NCBI RefSeq assembly: GCF_021129175.1
Contig: NZ_JAJOHV010000025.1
Coordinates: 1-64,000 of the forward strand
From: Chromobacterium piscinae
Lineage (GTDB): Bacteria; Pseudomonadota; Gammaproteobacteria; Burkholderiales; Chromobacteriaceae
Reading direction: 5' to 3'
DNA: 64,000 bases
The notes below the pieces were generated by a model. The model was not told where the DNA came from and searched no databases. It worked only from the letters and a program-made list of their open reading frames with translations. Positions 31,439 to 38,807 of this stretch are shown here, piece after piece. Position 1 is the first letter of the stretch. Each line of letters starts with the position of its first letter. Position numbers and translations under genes: made by a program.

Positions 31439-31915
31439 ATGCCAAGCCCGGAACACGACAATCTGACCCGCCTCGGCGCGAGGTGGCTCAAGAAGCAAGG
31501 CTTCGCTGTGGTGGCCACCGAGATAAGCGCCGTTGGAAGCCGTGAGCAACCCGATGTAGTAGGTTTTCGCTCAACCTGCTCAGCAATCATCGAGGCCAAG
31601 ACAAGCCGGGCTGATTTTCTGGCGGATGCGAAGAAGCCGGAACGCAAAGCAGATGGCGCGGGACTCGGGATTTACAGGTTCTATATCTGTCCGCATGGTC
31701 TGATCGCGGTCGATGAATTGCCGGCGAAGTGGGGCCTCCTCTATGTCCGGGGAGCAGCGGTAGAGGACGTTCGCCGCCCCCTGGGGAATATCTGGCCGGG
31801 TCTTGGGCAGTCGGTCGAAGGCTGGAACGAATTTCAACATGAGCCGGATTTGGCCAAGGAAAGAGCCGTCTTGTTTTCGATAGCAAGACGCTTAGCCAAC
31901 GGCCAGCCGGTTTGA
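31439..31915 (+). CDS. PD-(D/E)xK nuclease-like protein, short form
   Basis: 158 residues. EQPDVVGFRSTCSAIIEAKT gives the PD and ExK strands, followed by SRADFLADAKKPERK. The C-terminal part has IYRFYICPHGLIAVDELPAK. It is a divergent relative of the protein at 13921 and lacks its coiled-coil tail. CGGAAAA lies 5 bp before the ATG. Confidence 0.65.
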   Translation: MPSPEHDNLTRLGARWLKKQGFAVVATEISAVGSREQPDVVGFRSTCSAIIEAKTSRADFLADAKKPERKADGAGLGIYRFYICPHGLIAVDELPAKWGLLYVRGAAVEDVRRPLGNIWPGLGQSVEGWNEFQHEPDLAKERAVLFSIARRLANGQPV

Positions 31916-31966
31916 CTCGGAAAATACACGCCGGCCGAAGGGTGACGTGAGAGAGGAAACGAAAAC

Positions 31967-32725
31967 ATGACGCAAAATATTTCGACCCGGCGAGCATTCG
32001 CTGGCATCTATGTCGACGGGCCTCAAATCAGCGTCAGCGTGAACCCGCTTGCCAACGGTCAATTGAGCGTCACGGTGACGGCTCACCCTGACCTGACCGG
32101 GTTCTCGCAGTCTTGTCGTTTGACAAACCTTGAGGCTGTTCACGAGTTTTCTCTGAGCGACATCACGCTCGCGGGTGAAACTCTTCTGTGCATGGCTCCC
32201 TACGAAAGCGCCCCGATCTATCGAGAGGGCTTTACCATCCAGCTCGATTCCGGAATGGCCCAGGCTCTCCAGCCTTTGCTGCCAAAGCTGGCCAACGTTG
32301 CGAGAACGGCCGAATCGATCGAGGGGCGCGTTGCTTCGTTAATGGCACCAGACCACATCAGTCATATGGAATCGTTCATCACCCAGGTTGTTGCGAGGGT
32401 CATTCTCGATAAGTATTCACCCAAAGATGCGATTACAGCCGAAGCGATAGAACACTTCGCTGGCAAGAACGCAAAGTTTCTGGAGGCGTTCAATGATGAC
32501 CAGGTGCAAGTCCATCTAGCTAACGCTCAACATGTGGCAACTCTTGAAAGTTTGCCCAGTGGTATCAGTGTGCAGTTAGCCGCAGAACAAGAGCATTCCA
32601 AGCGGCTGGCTGATGCGCTGAGGGCCATGCTCGAATGGCACGACGACATAGCCAAGCCGGCGAGCCAACCACTGCTTAATGCTGGCTATGAGGCCCTGGA
32701 CGTCTACGATATATCGCATCGCTAA
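31967..32725 (+). CDS. Hypothetical protein
   Basis: Not recognised. 252 residues, the longest gene of block 3. The first 80 residues are beta-rich (QISVSVNPLANGQLSVTVTA). The rest is helical, with a possible coiled coil near the end (LAAEQEHSKRLADALRAMLE). AGAGAGGA lies upstream. Confidence 0.55.
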   Translation: MTQNISTRRAFAGIYVDGPQISVSVNPLANGQLSVTVTAHPDLTGFSQSCRLTNLEAVHEFSLSDITLAGETLLCMAPYESAPIYREGFTIQLDSGMAQALQPLLPKLANVARTAESIEGRVASLMAPDHISHMESFITQVVARVILDKYSPKDAITAEAIEHFAGKNAKFLEAFNDDQVQVHLANAQHVATLESLPSGISVQLAAEQEHSKRLADALRAMLEWHDDIAKPASQPLLNAGYEALDVYDISHR

Positions 32726-32744
32726 CTGGCACGGGAAAATGATC

Positions 32745-32972
32745 ATGAAGCCACTTCAGGCAGGTGAACTTAGCAAGCTGGTCAGCATCGGAGTGATCCG
32801 CATGGTAGCGCTGAAAGAAACGCCGGACGGTTGGACGATACAGTTTAACGATGGCGCATATGCCTCTGCACTTGATGATGGTAGAGCACGGTTTTTTGCA
32901 AGTACCGACAGCGCGTTGAAATTCCTCAAAGGGCGAGGGATTTTCAATGTATCGGTTCACATGACAAAGTGA
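32745..32972 (+). CDS. Small plasmid stability-like protein
   Basis: 75 residues. ALKETPDGWTIQFNDG and FFASTDSALKFLKGRGIFNV resemble the N-terminal half of the stability determinant at 18612 (GGWSVVVKYG, LFKKLETLVAYLAGVG). No toxin gene follows, so it is probably an orphan DNA-binding or antitoxin-like protein. ATG 32739 is an alternative start. Confidence 0.55.
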   Translation: MKPLQAGELSKLVSIGVIRMVALKETPDGWTIQFNDGAYASALDDGRARFFASTDSALKFLKGRGIFNVSVHMTK

Positions 32973-33047
32973 CTGAAATGAAGGAGTTTCAATTTGTCGA
33001 TTTCAATCCACAGCGTGGGTGATGAGACTTCGGGCGGAAAATACTAT

Positions 33048-33221
33048 ATGACTGAGGGTGAATGGAAGGCAGCATTTATTACTGCCATGGAAGCTCATGG
33101 AGGCTCTGCATTCAACATGGCAGAAGAGGAAGCTGACTACCAGTGGATGAACGCTCCAAACGTAGAGGAGATTGATCCTATTGCGTTGGCAAATAAAATC
33201 GCACCGGCATACCTCCGTTAA
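33048..33221 (+). CDS. Small acidic protein
   Basis: 57 residues from MTEGEWKAAFITAMEAHGGS. The CGGAAAA at 33035 ends 6 bp before this ATG, the same layout as its neighbours, so this start is preferred. A TTG at 32994 with AAGGAG upstream would add 18 residues. Function unknown. Confidence 0.5.
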   Translation: MTEGEWKAAFITAMEAHGGSAFNMAEEEADYQWMNAPNVEEIDPIALANKIAPAYLR

Positions 33222-33350
33222 GCCATCAGAGAAGCCTCCTGGCTGCTGCAGGACGAGTCCCGGCAACCACAAGCAGACTCAACCGCGTTCCGTATGCGAA
33301 ACATTGCGGCTAGTTGGCCCCCGTACCGGTCTGTAGTCGGAGGAAGTGAA

Positions 33351-33743
33351 ATGGAGTTTGCTATGAGACGAGAGAAGAATCGCGGATCGTACGCAGAGCG
33401 CGTTGAGCTGTCTGCTATAGGAAGTGCATCCGCTTATGCAGTTGCACTCGTCATAGTTTTTTGGTTGATATATTATTCCCATCAAGAACTTGACAAAAGC
33501 ATTCAGGACTACAGAATTAAAAGGATTTCATCTGTAGAATCAGTAATTGACATGAAGGATAGTAAGCAACGATTTATATCTTACGCTTTTAATTCCTGCT
33601 TAGATAGAAAAGGAACAAGTGTTTTAGAGTGCAAGAATGACACGCTAAATTTAGCTACATATGCTTTCGGTAAAGATTATAAAATGACAGCAAATTTCCT
33701 TCTTGAGAGAATGTTTAGTAATCTAACTATAACAAATGACTGA
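33351..33743 (+). CDS. AT-rich single-pass membrane protein
   Basis: 130 residues with one membrane segment (YAVALVIVFWLIYYS) and a Lys/Ser-rich domain with two Cys. Base composition is clearly more AT-rich than the neighbours, a sign of a different origin. A degenerate family B leader and GGAGGAAG lie upstream. Confidence 0.55.
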   Translation: MEFAMRREKNRGSYAERVELSAIGSASAYAVALVIVFWLIYYSHQELDKSIQDYRIKRISSVESVIDMKDSKQRFISYAFNSCLDRKGTSVLECKNDTLNLATYAFGKDYKMTANFLLERMFSNLTITND

Positions 33744-33886
33744 AATCAAAATAAGAAGCCGCATAGAAGTAAAAATCATAGTCGACAACGAAATGGATAT
33801 AACACTATCCGCCCAACCGGTATTAGGCCACAGCTAAGCCTTATTGATTGATCACCAAAAATATTTTTCAACGAAAGGAGATGTGA

Positions 33887-34081
33887 GTGGATAACCACTG
33901 GAATGAAGCAGCCAATTCTCTGGCTAAGGCCGTGCTCACGAAGGTTTCCCATATGGAGCATGGAGAACTGCACAATCTGCTGCCTGAACTATTTGAACAA
34001 GGTGGCGCACTTGCAAACGCTGGCGACAATGAGCTATGTGCTCTACAAGCGCTGATCGCTCAAGGCCAAGTCGGCTTCTAG
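33887..34081 (+). CDS. Small helical protein
   Basis: Not recognised. 64 residues, GTG start with AAAGGAG upstream. Acidic and helical. The 143 bp before it are AT-rich and hold nothing clear. Confidence 0.5.
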   Translation: MDNHWNEAANSLAKAVLTKVSHMEHGELHNLLPELFEQGGALANAGDNELCALQALIAQGQVGF

Positions 34082-34174
34082 GTACTGGTCGTTTTCCCCA
34101 TGCCGGCACGCCGGCATTAGAGAATTCGATTCACCAGGCTGCCGACGCGGCCTATGTTGCACCAGGAGCACGGG

Positions 34175-34426
34175 TTGGACGAGAAGAAGAGAGGCCGGGG
34201 ACGCCCGGCAGGCTTGACCCAGGAGGCACGCAAAGAGCAGCTTCGTCTGGGTAAAGCTGCACAGAGAGAGCGCGAGACAGAGGCCGGAAGGACACGAATC
34301 GATGCGGCTGTATCCGTCGAAGCGAAAGCCAATCTGGAAGCCTATCGAGATGCGAATGGATTTAAGAGTCTTGGTGTTGCATTGGATGCAATTCTACTTA
34401 AAATTTATGTTGACCGGTCAACATAA
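34175..34426 (+). CDS. Ribbon-helix-helix-like relay regulator 3a
   Basis: 83 residues, TTG start with CCAGGAG upstream at the end of a family C leader. Basic N-terminus (DEKKRGRGRPAGLTQEARKE) as in AT-hook or RHH proteins, then VSVEAKANLEAYRDANGFKS, then a short helix ending VDRST. The codons for VDRST are the operator. It is about 93% identical in DNA to the gene at 36427. Confidence 0.7.
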   Translation: MDEKKRGRGRPAGLTQEARKEQLRLGKAAQRERETEAGRTRIDAAVSVEAKANLEAYRDANGFKSLGVALDAILLKIYVDRST

Positions 34427-34438
34427 TTATCCTAGAAT
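34409..34438 (+). promoter_or_regulatory. Promoter P4 with operator over the -35 box
   Basis: Operator GTTGACCGGTCAAC (34409-34422) contains the -35 box TTGACC (34410-34415). A 17-bp spacer separates it from TAGAAT (34433-34438). A very good sigma70-like promoter, occluded when the operator is bound. It lies in the end of the regulator gene and drives block 4. Confidence 0.8.
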
Positions 34439-34460
34439 TAAACCATCAAAACCAGACTTG

Positions 34461-34817
34461 ATGAAGCCTGTTATGAAGACCGTAGATATCTTGTTTGGCG
34501 TGGATTTGAGCGCCTACGTTTCCACCGAAGTGCAAATTCCGGCTGACGTCGATCTGAAAACCTGGCTACTGGAGTACGGCCCGTCAATCGTCGAGGATCT
34601 GGTATTTGATGAGAACTGGGGTACGCAAGACGCCTTGCGTGTTGTGGAGGTTAAGCACAGCGGGAACACTGTGCTGTCAGATCTTCCCTTGGCTCCCAGC
34701 CCATATGATCGGGGCTTGCTGGCAGAGACCTTCATCAAGAAGCATTGGGACGAGCTGGTGACTTTGAGTATCCCGCAGAATATTCTGGCCGATTTTCAGA
34801 CGGTGCTTAATACCTGA
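34461..34817 (+). CDS. Hypothetical acidic protein
   Basis: Not recognised. 118 residues from MKPVMKTVDILFGVDLSAYV. Acidic, mixed fold. It is the first gene after P4; transcription would start about 15 bp before the ATG. ATG 34473 is an alternative start. Confidence 0.55.
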   Translation: MKPVMKTVDILFGVDLSAYVSTEVQIPADVDLKTWLLEYGPSIVEDLVFDENWGTQDALRVVEVKHSGNTVLSDLPLAPSPYDRGLLAETFIKKHWDELVTLSIPQNILADFQTVLNT

Positions 34818-34838
34818 TATCTTTCCCGGCCAGCTGCT

Positions 34839-35063
34839 GTGAGTCGACTACTCATCAAAATGGGGAGGGTCCAACGAGTCTCCCTGGTAAAGGATAGACT
34901 GGTAATCCCTGCGGATGGGCTGGAGCAATCGTGCCGACTCGACATCGCAAAGACATCGGCAAGGCTGGGCTACACCGGACACGTTGTATTCGCCGCGCCG
35001 CAGTATGGCGTGCATGACCGGTTCTGTATCGAGGACGTGCTGTCGCACAGCCGGCCTAACTAA
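34839..35063 (+). CDS. Hypothetical protein
   Basis: Not recognised. 74 residues, GTG start. Beta-rich, basic (LLIKMGRVQRVSLVKDRLVI). It follows the previous gene by 21 bp. Confidence 0.45.
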   Translation: MSRLLIKMGRVQRVSLVKDRLVIPADGLEQSCRLDIAKTSARLGYTGHVVFAAPQYGVHDRFCIEDVLSHSRPN

Positions 35064-35076
35064 CTCGGAAATTGCC

Positions 35077-35349
35077 ATGAAAAAATATCAGATGGCCGCC
35101 CGCCTGCTACTTGCCTTGGCTATGCCCTGGCTGATTGTGATTGGCTTCAATCTTGGTTGTCGCCTTGTGTCTTTCTCGACGGGCTCACCACTCCCTCCCT
35201 GGCGGTTGTACGCCGACACTACCTGGCTTGTAACCAGATATTTGGCAATGTACTGTGCAGCCTCTTTGATGCTGGCTTACGTTTCAAGTTGGTTTCGGCC
35301 CAACGCTGAACTGAGTGCTTCGGACAATAACCAGACCATAAAGTCGTAA
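35077..35349 (+). CDS. Small two-segment membrane protein
   Basis: 90 residues with membrane segments at about 8-28 (LLLALAMPWLIVIGFNLGC) and 52-70 (LAMYCAASLMLAYVSSWF). The ATG follows the variant leader CGGAAAT (35066). Confidence 0.5.
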   Translation: MKKYQMAARLLLALAMPWLIVIGFNLGCRLVSFSTGSPLPPWRLYADTTWLVTRYLAMYCAASLMLAYVSSWFRPNAELSASDNNQTIKS

Positions 35350-35390
35350 CGGGAAGTTATCGCGGCCATGTGGCCTGGGAGAAACAAAGG

Positions 35391-35575
35391 CGGCAAGCAT
35401 CACCATCAAAATTGAAGACCGCGCTGACGGGGGTATGAACGTTCAGTTTCAGGCGGACAATCTGAAAACAGCGGCAACAAAGCAAACATGGCTTTTTGGG
35501 TTTGCTTGCGCCGATAGGAATGCCACATTACGGAAAATGTTTTTATCTAAGGGTATGAGGAATCAGTATGTCTAA
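35391..35575 (+). pseudogene. Small gene that has lost its start codon
   Basis: An open frame reads AASITIKIEDRADGGMNVQF and on to MRNQYV and a stop at 35573-35575. A normal-looking ribosome-binding stretch (TGGGAGAAACA) is followed by AAG where an ATG would be expected. ATG 35436 could give a 46-residue product. A broken family B element precedes it. Confidence 0.4.
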
Positions 35576-35891
35576 TGACGTAGTTCTAGAAACACTGACC
35601 GAGAAAATTCAGCGGCAAGATCGCTACATCGTGGAGTTGCAAGCTAAACTTCTACAGGCGCGGCAAGCCGCGGTTGGCAACATGCTCGGGCAGCTTCGCT
35701 TGCGAGAGGCAGTATTGCTGTATGTTGGGCAGAATGCTGACAACTTCGAGCGGGAGATTGCAGAGAACTTCGGTAGAGAAGTGGCGCAGGAGGTGTCAGT
35801 CAGCCTGTTCGTGCTCGACAACGCACCTGTTTCGCCCGAAGTACGTGAGACGTTCCGTAAAGCGACCAACCACGGAATGAACCGATGGTAA
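35568..35891 (+). CDS. Hypothetical helical protein
   Basis: 107 residues, helical, starting with a coiled coil (EKIQRQDRYIVELQAKLLQA). A CGGAAAA lies at 35531 and GAGGAATC before the ATG. Overlaps the end of the previous frame by 8 bp. Function unknown. Confidence 0.55.
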   Translation: MSNDVVLETLTEKIQRQDRYIVELQAKLLQARQAAVGNMLGQLRLREAVLLYVGQNADNFEREIAENFGREVAQEVSVSLFVLDNAPVSPEVRETFRKATNHGMNRW

Positions 35892-35990
35892 GTGACATTC
35901 GCGGCGCAACCTTACCAAGTTTCGCGAAACATCGCGGCCAGGTGCCGCCCGTTGCCGGCCGGCCGCCGGAAATGTCTTTATGGAATAGAT

Positions 35991-36323
35991 ATGCGAGTCG
36001 AAATTAAACCTAATACTTGGCTAAATATTTCTGCCGTTGCTTTAGCGGAGAAGCAGGTTTTAACCGGAACTTGGGGGGATGATGCAAAGGATTACAAGAG
36101 AATACAAGGAGAGCCATTTCATATTGTGCAGCTTCGATTGATTGTTCCTGGGCTTGAACCAATTTGGCTGGAATGGGAGGCAGAGTTGGAGAATGGCAAA
36201 GTTACCGAAGAAGGCATCGCCGCAGTTGAAAAAAAATGTCAAACAATAATTAACCTGCTACCCCCTTTGGGGGCCTGCGTAACAGGTGCATCTAAACTCC
36301 ACGCCCAGGTTGAATCTGTCTAA
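35991..36323 (+). CDS. Hypothetical protein
   Basis: Not recognised. 110 residues from MRVEIKPNTWLNISAVALAE. Beta-rich at first, then helical. It follows a family B leader (35932-35972). AT-rich compared with the leader. Confidence 0.5.
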   Translation: MRVEIKPNTWLNISAVALAEKQVLTGTWGDDAKDYKRIQGEPFHIVQLRLIVPGLEPIWLEWEAELENGKVTEEGIAAVEKKCQTIINLLPPLGACVTGASKLHAQVESV

Positions 36324-36426
36324 CTCTCTGAAACGTTTGTTGATCGCTGCCAGCGTCGCTGGCATCAACGAGCAGATTCACCAGGCCGCCCAGGATAGGG
36401 CGGCTTTGTCGCACTAGGAGCACGGA

Positions 36427-36678
36427 TTGGACGAGAAGAAGAGAGGCCGGGGACGCCCGGCAGGCTTGACCCAGGAGGCACGCAAAGAGCAGCTTCGTCT
36501 GGGTAAAGCTGCGCAGAGAGAGCGAGAGACAGAGGCCGGAAGGGCACGAATCGATGCGGCTGTATCCGTCGAAGCGAAGGCCAATCTTGAAGCCTATCGA
36601 GATGCGAATGGATTCAAGAGTTTGGGTGTGGCGTTAGACGAAATTCTGCTTCAATTAAATGTTGACCGGTCAACATAA
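36427..36678 (+). CDS. Ribbon-helix-helix-like relay regulator 3b
   Basis: 83 residues, TTG start with CTAGGAG upstream. Near-copy of 3a; differences cluster in the last 20 codons (EILLQLN for AILLKIY). The VDRST ending and its operator are kept exactly. Both copies probably bind the same site, so P4 and P5 would be controlled together. Confidence 0.7.
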   Translation: MDEKKRGRGRPAGLTQEARKEQLRLGKAAQRERETEAGRARIDAAVSVEAKANLEAYRDANGFKSLGVALDEILLQLNVDRST

Positions 36679-36690
36679 AGAGGCTAGAAT
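36661..36690 (+). promoter_or_regulatory. Promoter P5 with operator over the -35 box
   Basis: Operator GTTGACCGGTCAAC (36661-36674), -35 TTGACC (36662-36667), 17-bp spacer, TAGAAT (36685-36690). Same boxes and spacing as P4, although the spacer beyond the operator differs. It drives block 5. Confidence 0.8.
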
Positions 36691-36708
36691 TTTACCATCT
36701 GCAGACGA

Positions 36709-36996
36709 ATGGAAGTAGCTATGACTCAGCCTGAAATTGGTGGCACAAAGGTTTATTCTAGTGGCGCTACGGAGCTTGCGCGCTCAATGGGTGTGCATCC
36801 TGCTGATTTGGATGTATTCGGTCTGACGTGTTTCCAAGCTTGGAGGACGTTGGAACTGGATATAGATTCGGTGTTGGCGAAGTCGCGTTGGCGAACAATT
36901 GCATTTGCTGTTGCTGGGAGCCTATCAACATGGGCGTATGCCAGCCTGGTTTTTCCAGACGGTGTAAGCCGTCTACTAGCTACCATTTATCACTAA
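36709..36996 (+). CDS. Small membrane protein
   Basis: 95 residues with one clear membrane segment (IAFAVAGSLSTWAYASLVF). First gene after P5. ATG 36721 (MTQPEIGG) is an alternative start. Function unknown. Confidence 0.55.
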   Translation: MEVAMTQPEIGGTKVYSSGATELARSMGVHPADLDVFGLTCFQAWRTLELDIDSVLAKSRWRTIAFAVAGSLSTWAYASLVFPDGVSRLLATIYH

Positions 36997-37011
36997 GCCA
37001 AGGTGACTGAA

Positions 37012-37296
37012 ATGCTGTACGTGATCTGGTCAATTGCTTTGATGATAGCCGGCCTCGTCCTGATATATCGGAGCAATGAAAATGTTATCCATATGCTTAC
37101 AGGTATGGGATTGCAAATTTTTTCTGTCGTTCTAGTAGCCAACTACACGATCATCCCGGCCTATCACTGGATTAGCAAGATGCTGCCGAACCAGGGCGAG
37201 GTCATAAACCACCTAACAGCCGGGGTAGTTGTGCTTGCTGTGATTGTTGCAGTTCTGGTCTTTGGAAATGCCAAGCTGAGTGAATTGGGCAAGTAA
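37012..37296 (+). CDS. Small three-segment membrane protein
   Basis: 94 residues, MLYVIWSIALMIAGLVLIYR start, three hydrophobic segments. AAGGTGAC lies upstream. GTG 37003 is an alternative start. Function unknown. Confidence 0.55.
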   Translation: MLYVIWSIALMIAGLVLIYRSNENVIHMLTGMGLQIFSVVLVANYTIIPAYHWISKMLPNQGEVINHLTAGVVVLAVIVAVLVFGNAKLSELGK

Positions 37297-37406
37297 CAAG
37301 CCCTTACCAGTTGGTAGTTTTCCGGCGAGCTCCGGCATTGCTATCCTATAAGGGATTTTTGAAAGACGCTTATCAAACGGTATCAACAAGATTCGAGGGG
37401 TCTGAC

Positions 37407-37718
37407 ATGTACGATATGTTTACAAAGTACTCATCGAGCGACGATGGGATGGGCAAGCCAGTCGGCTATCTGGGGCGAAACCGCCCATGGATTGTTCCAC
37501 TATGCGGAGCATCCATATTCTTGGCCTCCCTTGTGTTGCTGGCTATGTTGGGCATAGTTGTCCCCGCATGGGTGTTCTTGGCTGGGGTTATCGTCAGCTT
37601 GATCGCCTTGTATTTGGGGCTGTTCCGAGTGGACACTTTTTCCGCGGTGCTGCTCAAATGCGGCATAACCGGTATTGGTCTCGCAAAGCTGTTCTTGATA
37701 GTGATCGGGAAGCTATGA
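37407..37718 (+). CDS. Small membrane protein
   Basis: 103 residues with three hydrophobic segments after residue 28. GAGGGG lies 8 bp before the ATG, which favours this start over an upstream TTG. The 110 bp before it hold a CCGGCGAGCTCCGG palindrome at 37321-37334, perhaps a worn family C hairpin. Confidence 0.55.
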   Translation: MYDMFTKYSSSDDGMGKPVGYLGRNRPWIVPLCGASIFLASLVLLAMLGIVVPAWVFLAGVIVSLIALYLGLFRVDTFSAVLLKCGITGIGLAKLFLIVIGKL

Positions 37719-37813
37719 AAATCGCGTACGCTGTAATAGTACTCCGTGGCCAACGACACGTTCGTTTCAGCCTAAAAGTGGATCTGCAAGATTCTCCCGA
37801 GCTGCCGGCGTGA
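37715..37813 (+). CDS. Short frame overlapping the previous stop
   Basis: 32 residues, MKIAYAVIVLRGQRHVRFSL start, ATGA overlap with the gene before. Could be a true small protein or a truncated one. Weak support. Confidence 0.3.
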   Translation: MKIAYAVIVLRGQRHVRFSLKVDLQDSPELPA

Positions 37814-37892
37814 TTCTGCGAGTTTTGAGCTGCCACAGTTCTGGCGCGGCTTTGGATTAGAAAACTATGGGGATACCATAGGACGGCTATGA

Positions 37893-37908
37893 TTTTCACT
37901 GGTGAAAA
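37893..37908. promoter_or_regulatory. TTTTCACYRGTGAAAA palindrome, copy 4
   Basis: TTTTCACTGGTGAAAA in a 246-bp stretch without a gene (37814-38059). The nearest downstream gene starts at 38060. Nothing else clear is seen in the stretch. Confidence 0.6.
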
Positions 37909-38059
37909 CGCGTAAATCGAGAAGGCTTTCGATAGCCCAAGGCCTCCGTACCCAGGGGTATAAAGTTGTCCGCAATGCTCATGCTGCAAGATTAAGTGAT
38001 GGACGCCGTGCTGGTAACACAGCATCCATCTAACCAAGTGATCTATTAAGGAGATCAAG

Positions 38060-38272
38060 ATGGCTATTTCAATCGTACCCAAAAAAATTGCTTACCGGGC
38101 TGCTATCGGAGATTATTTCGGCTTCATGCCTGCTCACCGGAGAGCACGGGCACTCGGTATGTGGTTCATCTGTATGCACAAACCTAGCAATAGCTTCGAG
38201 TTTGCACGGGCGGACAGCCAGGAGCCATTTTTTCAACGCATCCCGGTTTGCATGCAGCGAACCTATCACTAA
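38060..38272 (+). CDS. Small hypothetical protein
   Basis: Not recognised. 70 residues, basic, His/Arg/Phe-rich. AAGGAG lies 7 bp before the ATG, a strong site. Confidence 0.5.
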   Translation: MAISIVPKKIAYRAAIGDYFGFMPAHRRARALGMWFICMHKPSNSFEFARADSQEPFFQRIPVCMQRTYH

Positions 38273-38354
38273 AATCATGTCAATGTGACAGTGGCAGAAA
38301 TCAATAGTATGGTACAGGGTTTGATGTCACGAAAATTATGAAAAGGAAATGATC

Positions 38355-38564
38355 ATGTTCAGGTCCAAAAGCAAGAAATTCCATTATTCAGAGAATATAA
38401 AGGCAGCGATATTGCTCGTAGTCTTAAGCTTCCTGTTCTGTGGGCTGGGTGTAAAAGGTATGATGCAAGGGGCCTTGTGGAGTGACTTGATTATCGGGCT
38501 AGGAGGCGGCTTTGGCTTTTCGGCCGGGATTGTTGCATCACTGCGTGGACGTCGTTTGGATTAA
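38355..38564 (+). CDS. Small two-segment membrane protein
   Basis: 69 residues with two hydrophobic segments (AAILLVVLSFLFCGLGV and a Gly-rich LIIGLGGGFGFSAGIVA). AAAAGGAA lies upstream. ATG 38349 is an alternative start. Confidence 0.5.
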   Translation: MFRSKSKKFHYSENIKAAILLVVLSFLFCGLGVKGMMQGALWSDLIIGLGGGFGFSAGIVASLRGRRLD

Positions 38565-38600
38565 ACGCACCGCGTAAAAATAGCCATGAAGCAAGATAGA

Positions 38601-38803
38601 ATGTCTAACTACCACGAAATGGTAAGCATCCTATTAATTATATTGATGTCCTCGTTGTGCAACAGAGGTACATCATCGGGCTGTTTCTAGAAGAGGATCC
38701 AGCTCTCAGGGTTGGTTGGGTTGGGTGAATAGCAGTATTATTTGGTATGATCATGGGGTTTGTCGAGATCCACGGCCCAAGAGTATTCTTTGTAAAAGGG
38801 TAG
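38601..38803 (+). pseudogene. Decayed relative of the membrane gene at 28444
   Basis: Starts SNYHEMVSILLIIL, matching CSYHELVNLVLILA at 28444, then stops after about 29 codons. Further matches continue in other frames, for example GGTATGATCATGGGGTTTG against the MMGYDE coding region. Frameshifts and stops make it non-functional. Confidence 0.55.
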
Positions 38804-38807
38804 ATAT

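Larger units (their letters stand above)
21410..35537 (+). repeat. Leader family A: CGGAAAA before most small genes
   Basis: A CGGAAAA heptamer, often CTCGGAAAAT, lies a few bases after one stop codon and usually 5-20 bases before the next start. Exact copies begin at 21410, 21788, 22282, 22586, 23518, 23884, 25694, 26248, 26715, 27260, 27835, 28432, 28793, 29578, 29842, 30635, 31026, 31428, 31918, 33035 and 35531. One-base variants begin at 24207, 26980, 27988, 29108 and 35066. Many of these genes have no other clear ribosome-binding sequence, so GGAAAA may serve as one. Confidence 0.75.

Noticed and set aside
21410-36420. CRISPR array or integron attC array
   Set aside because: Repeats are too short or too variable and lie at irregular distances around genes. 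There are no uniform spacers, no cas genes, no integron integrase, and no attC-type R and L boxes.
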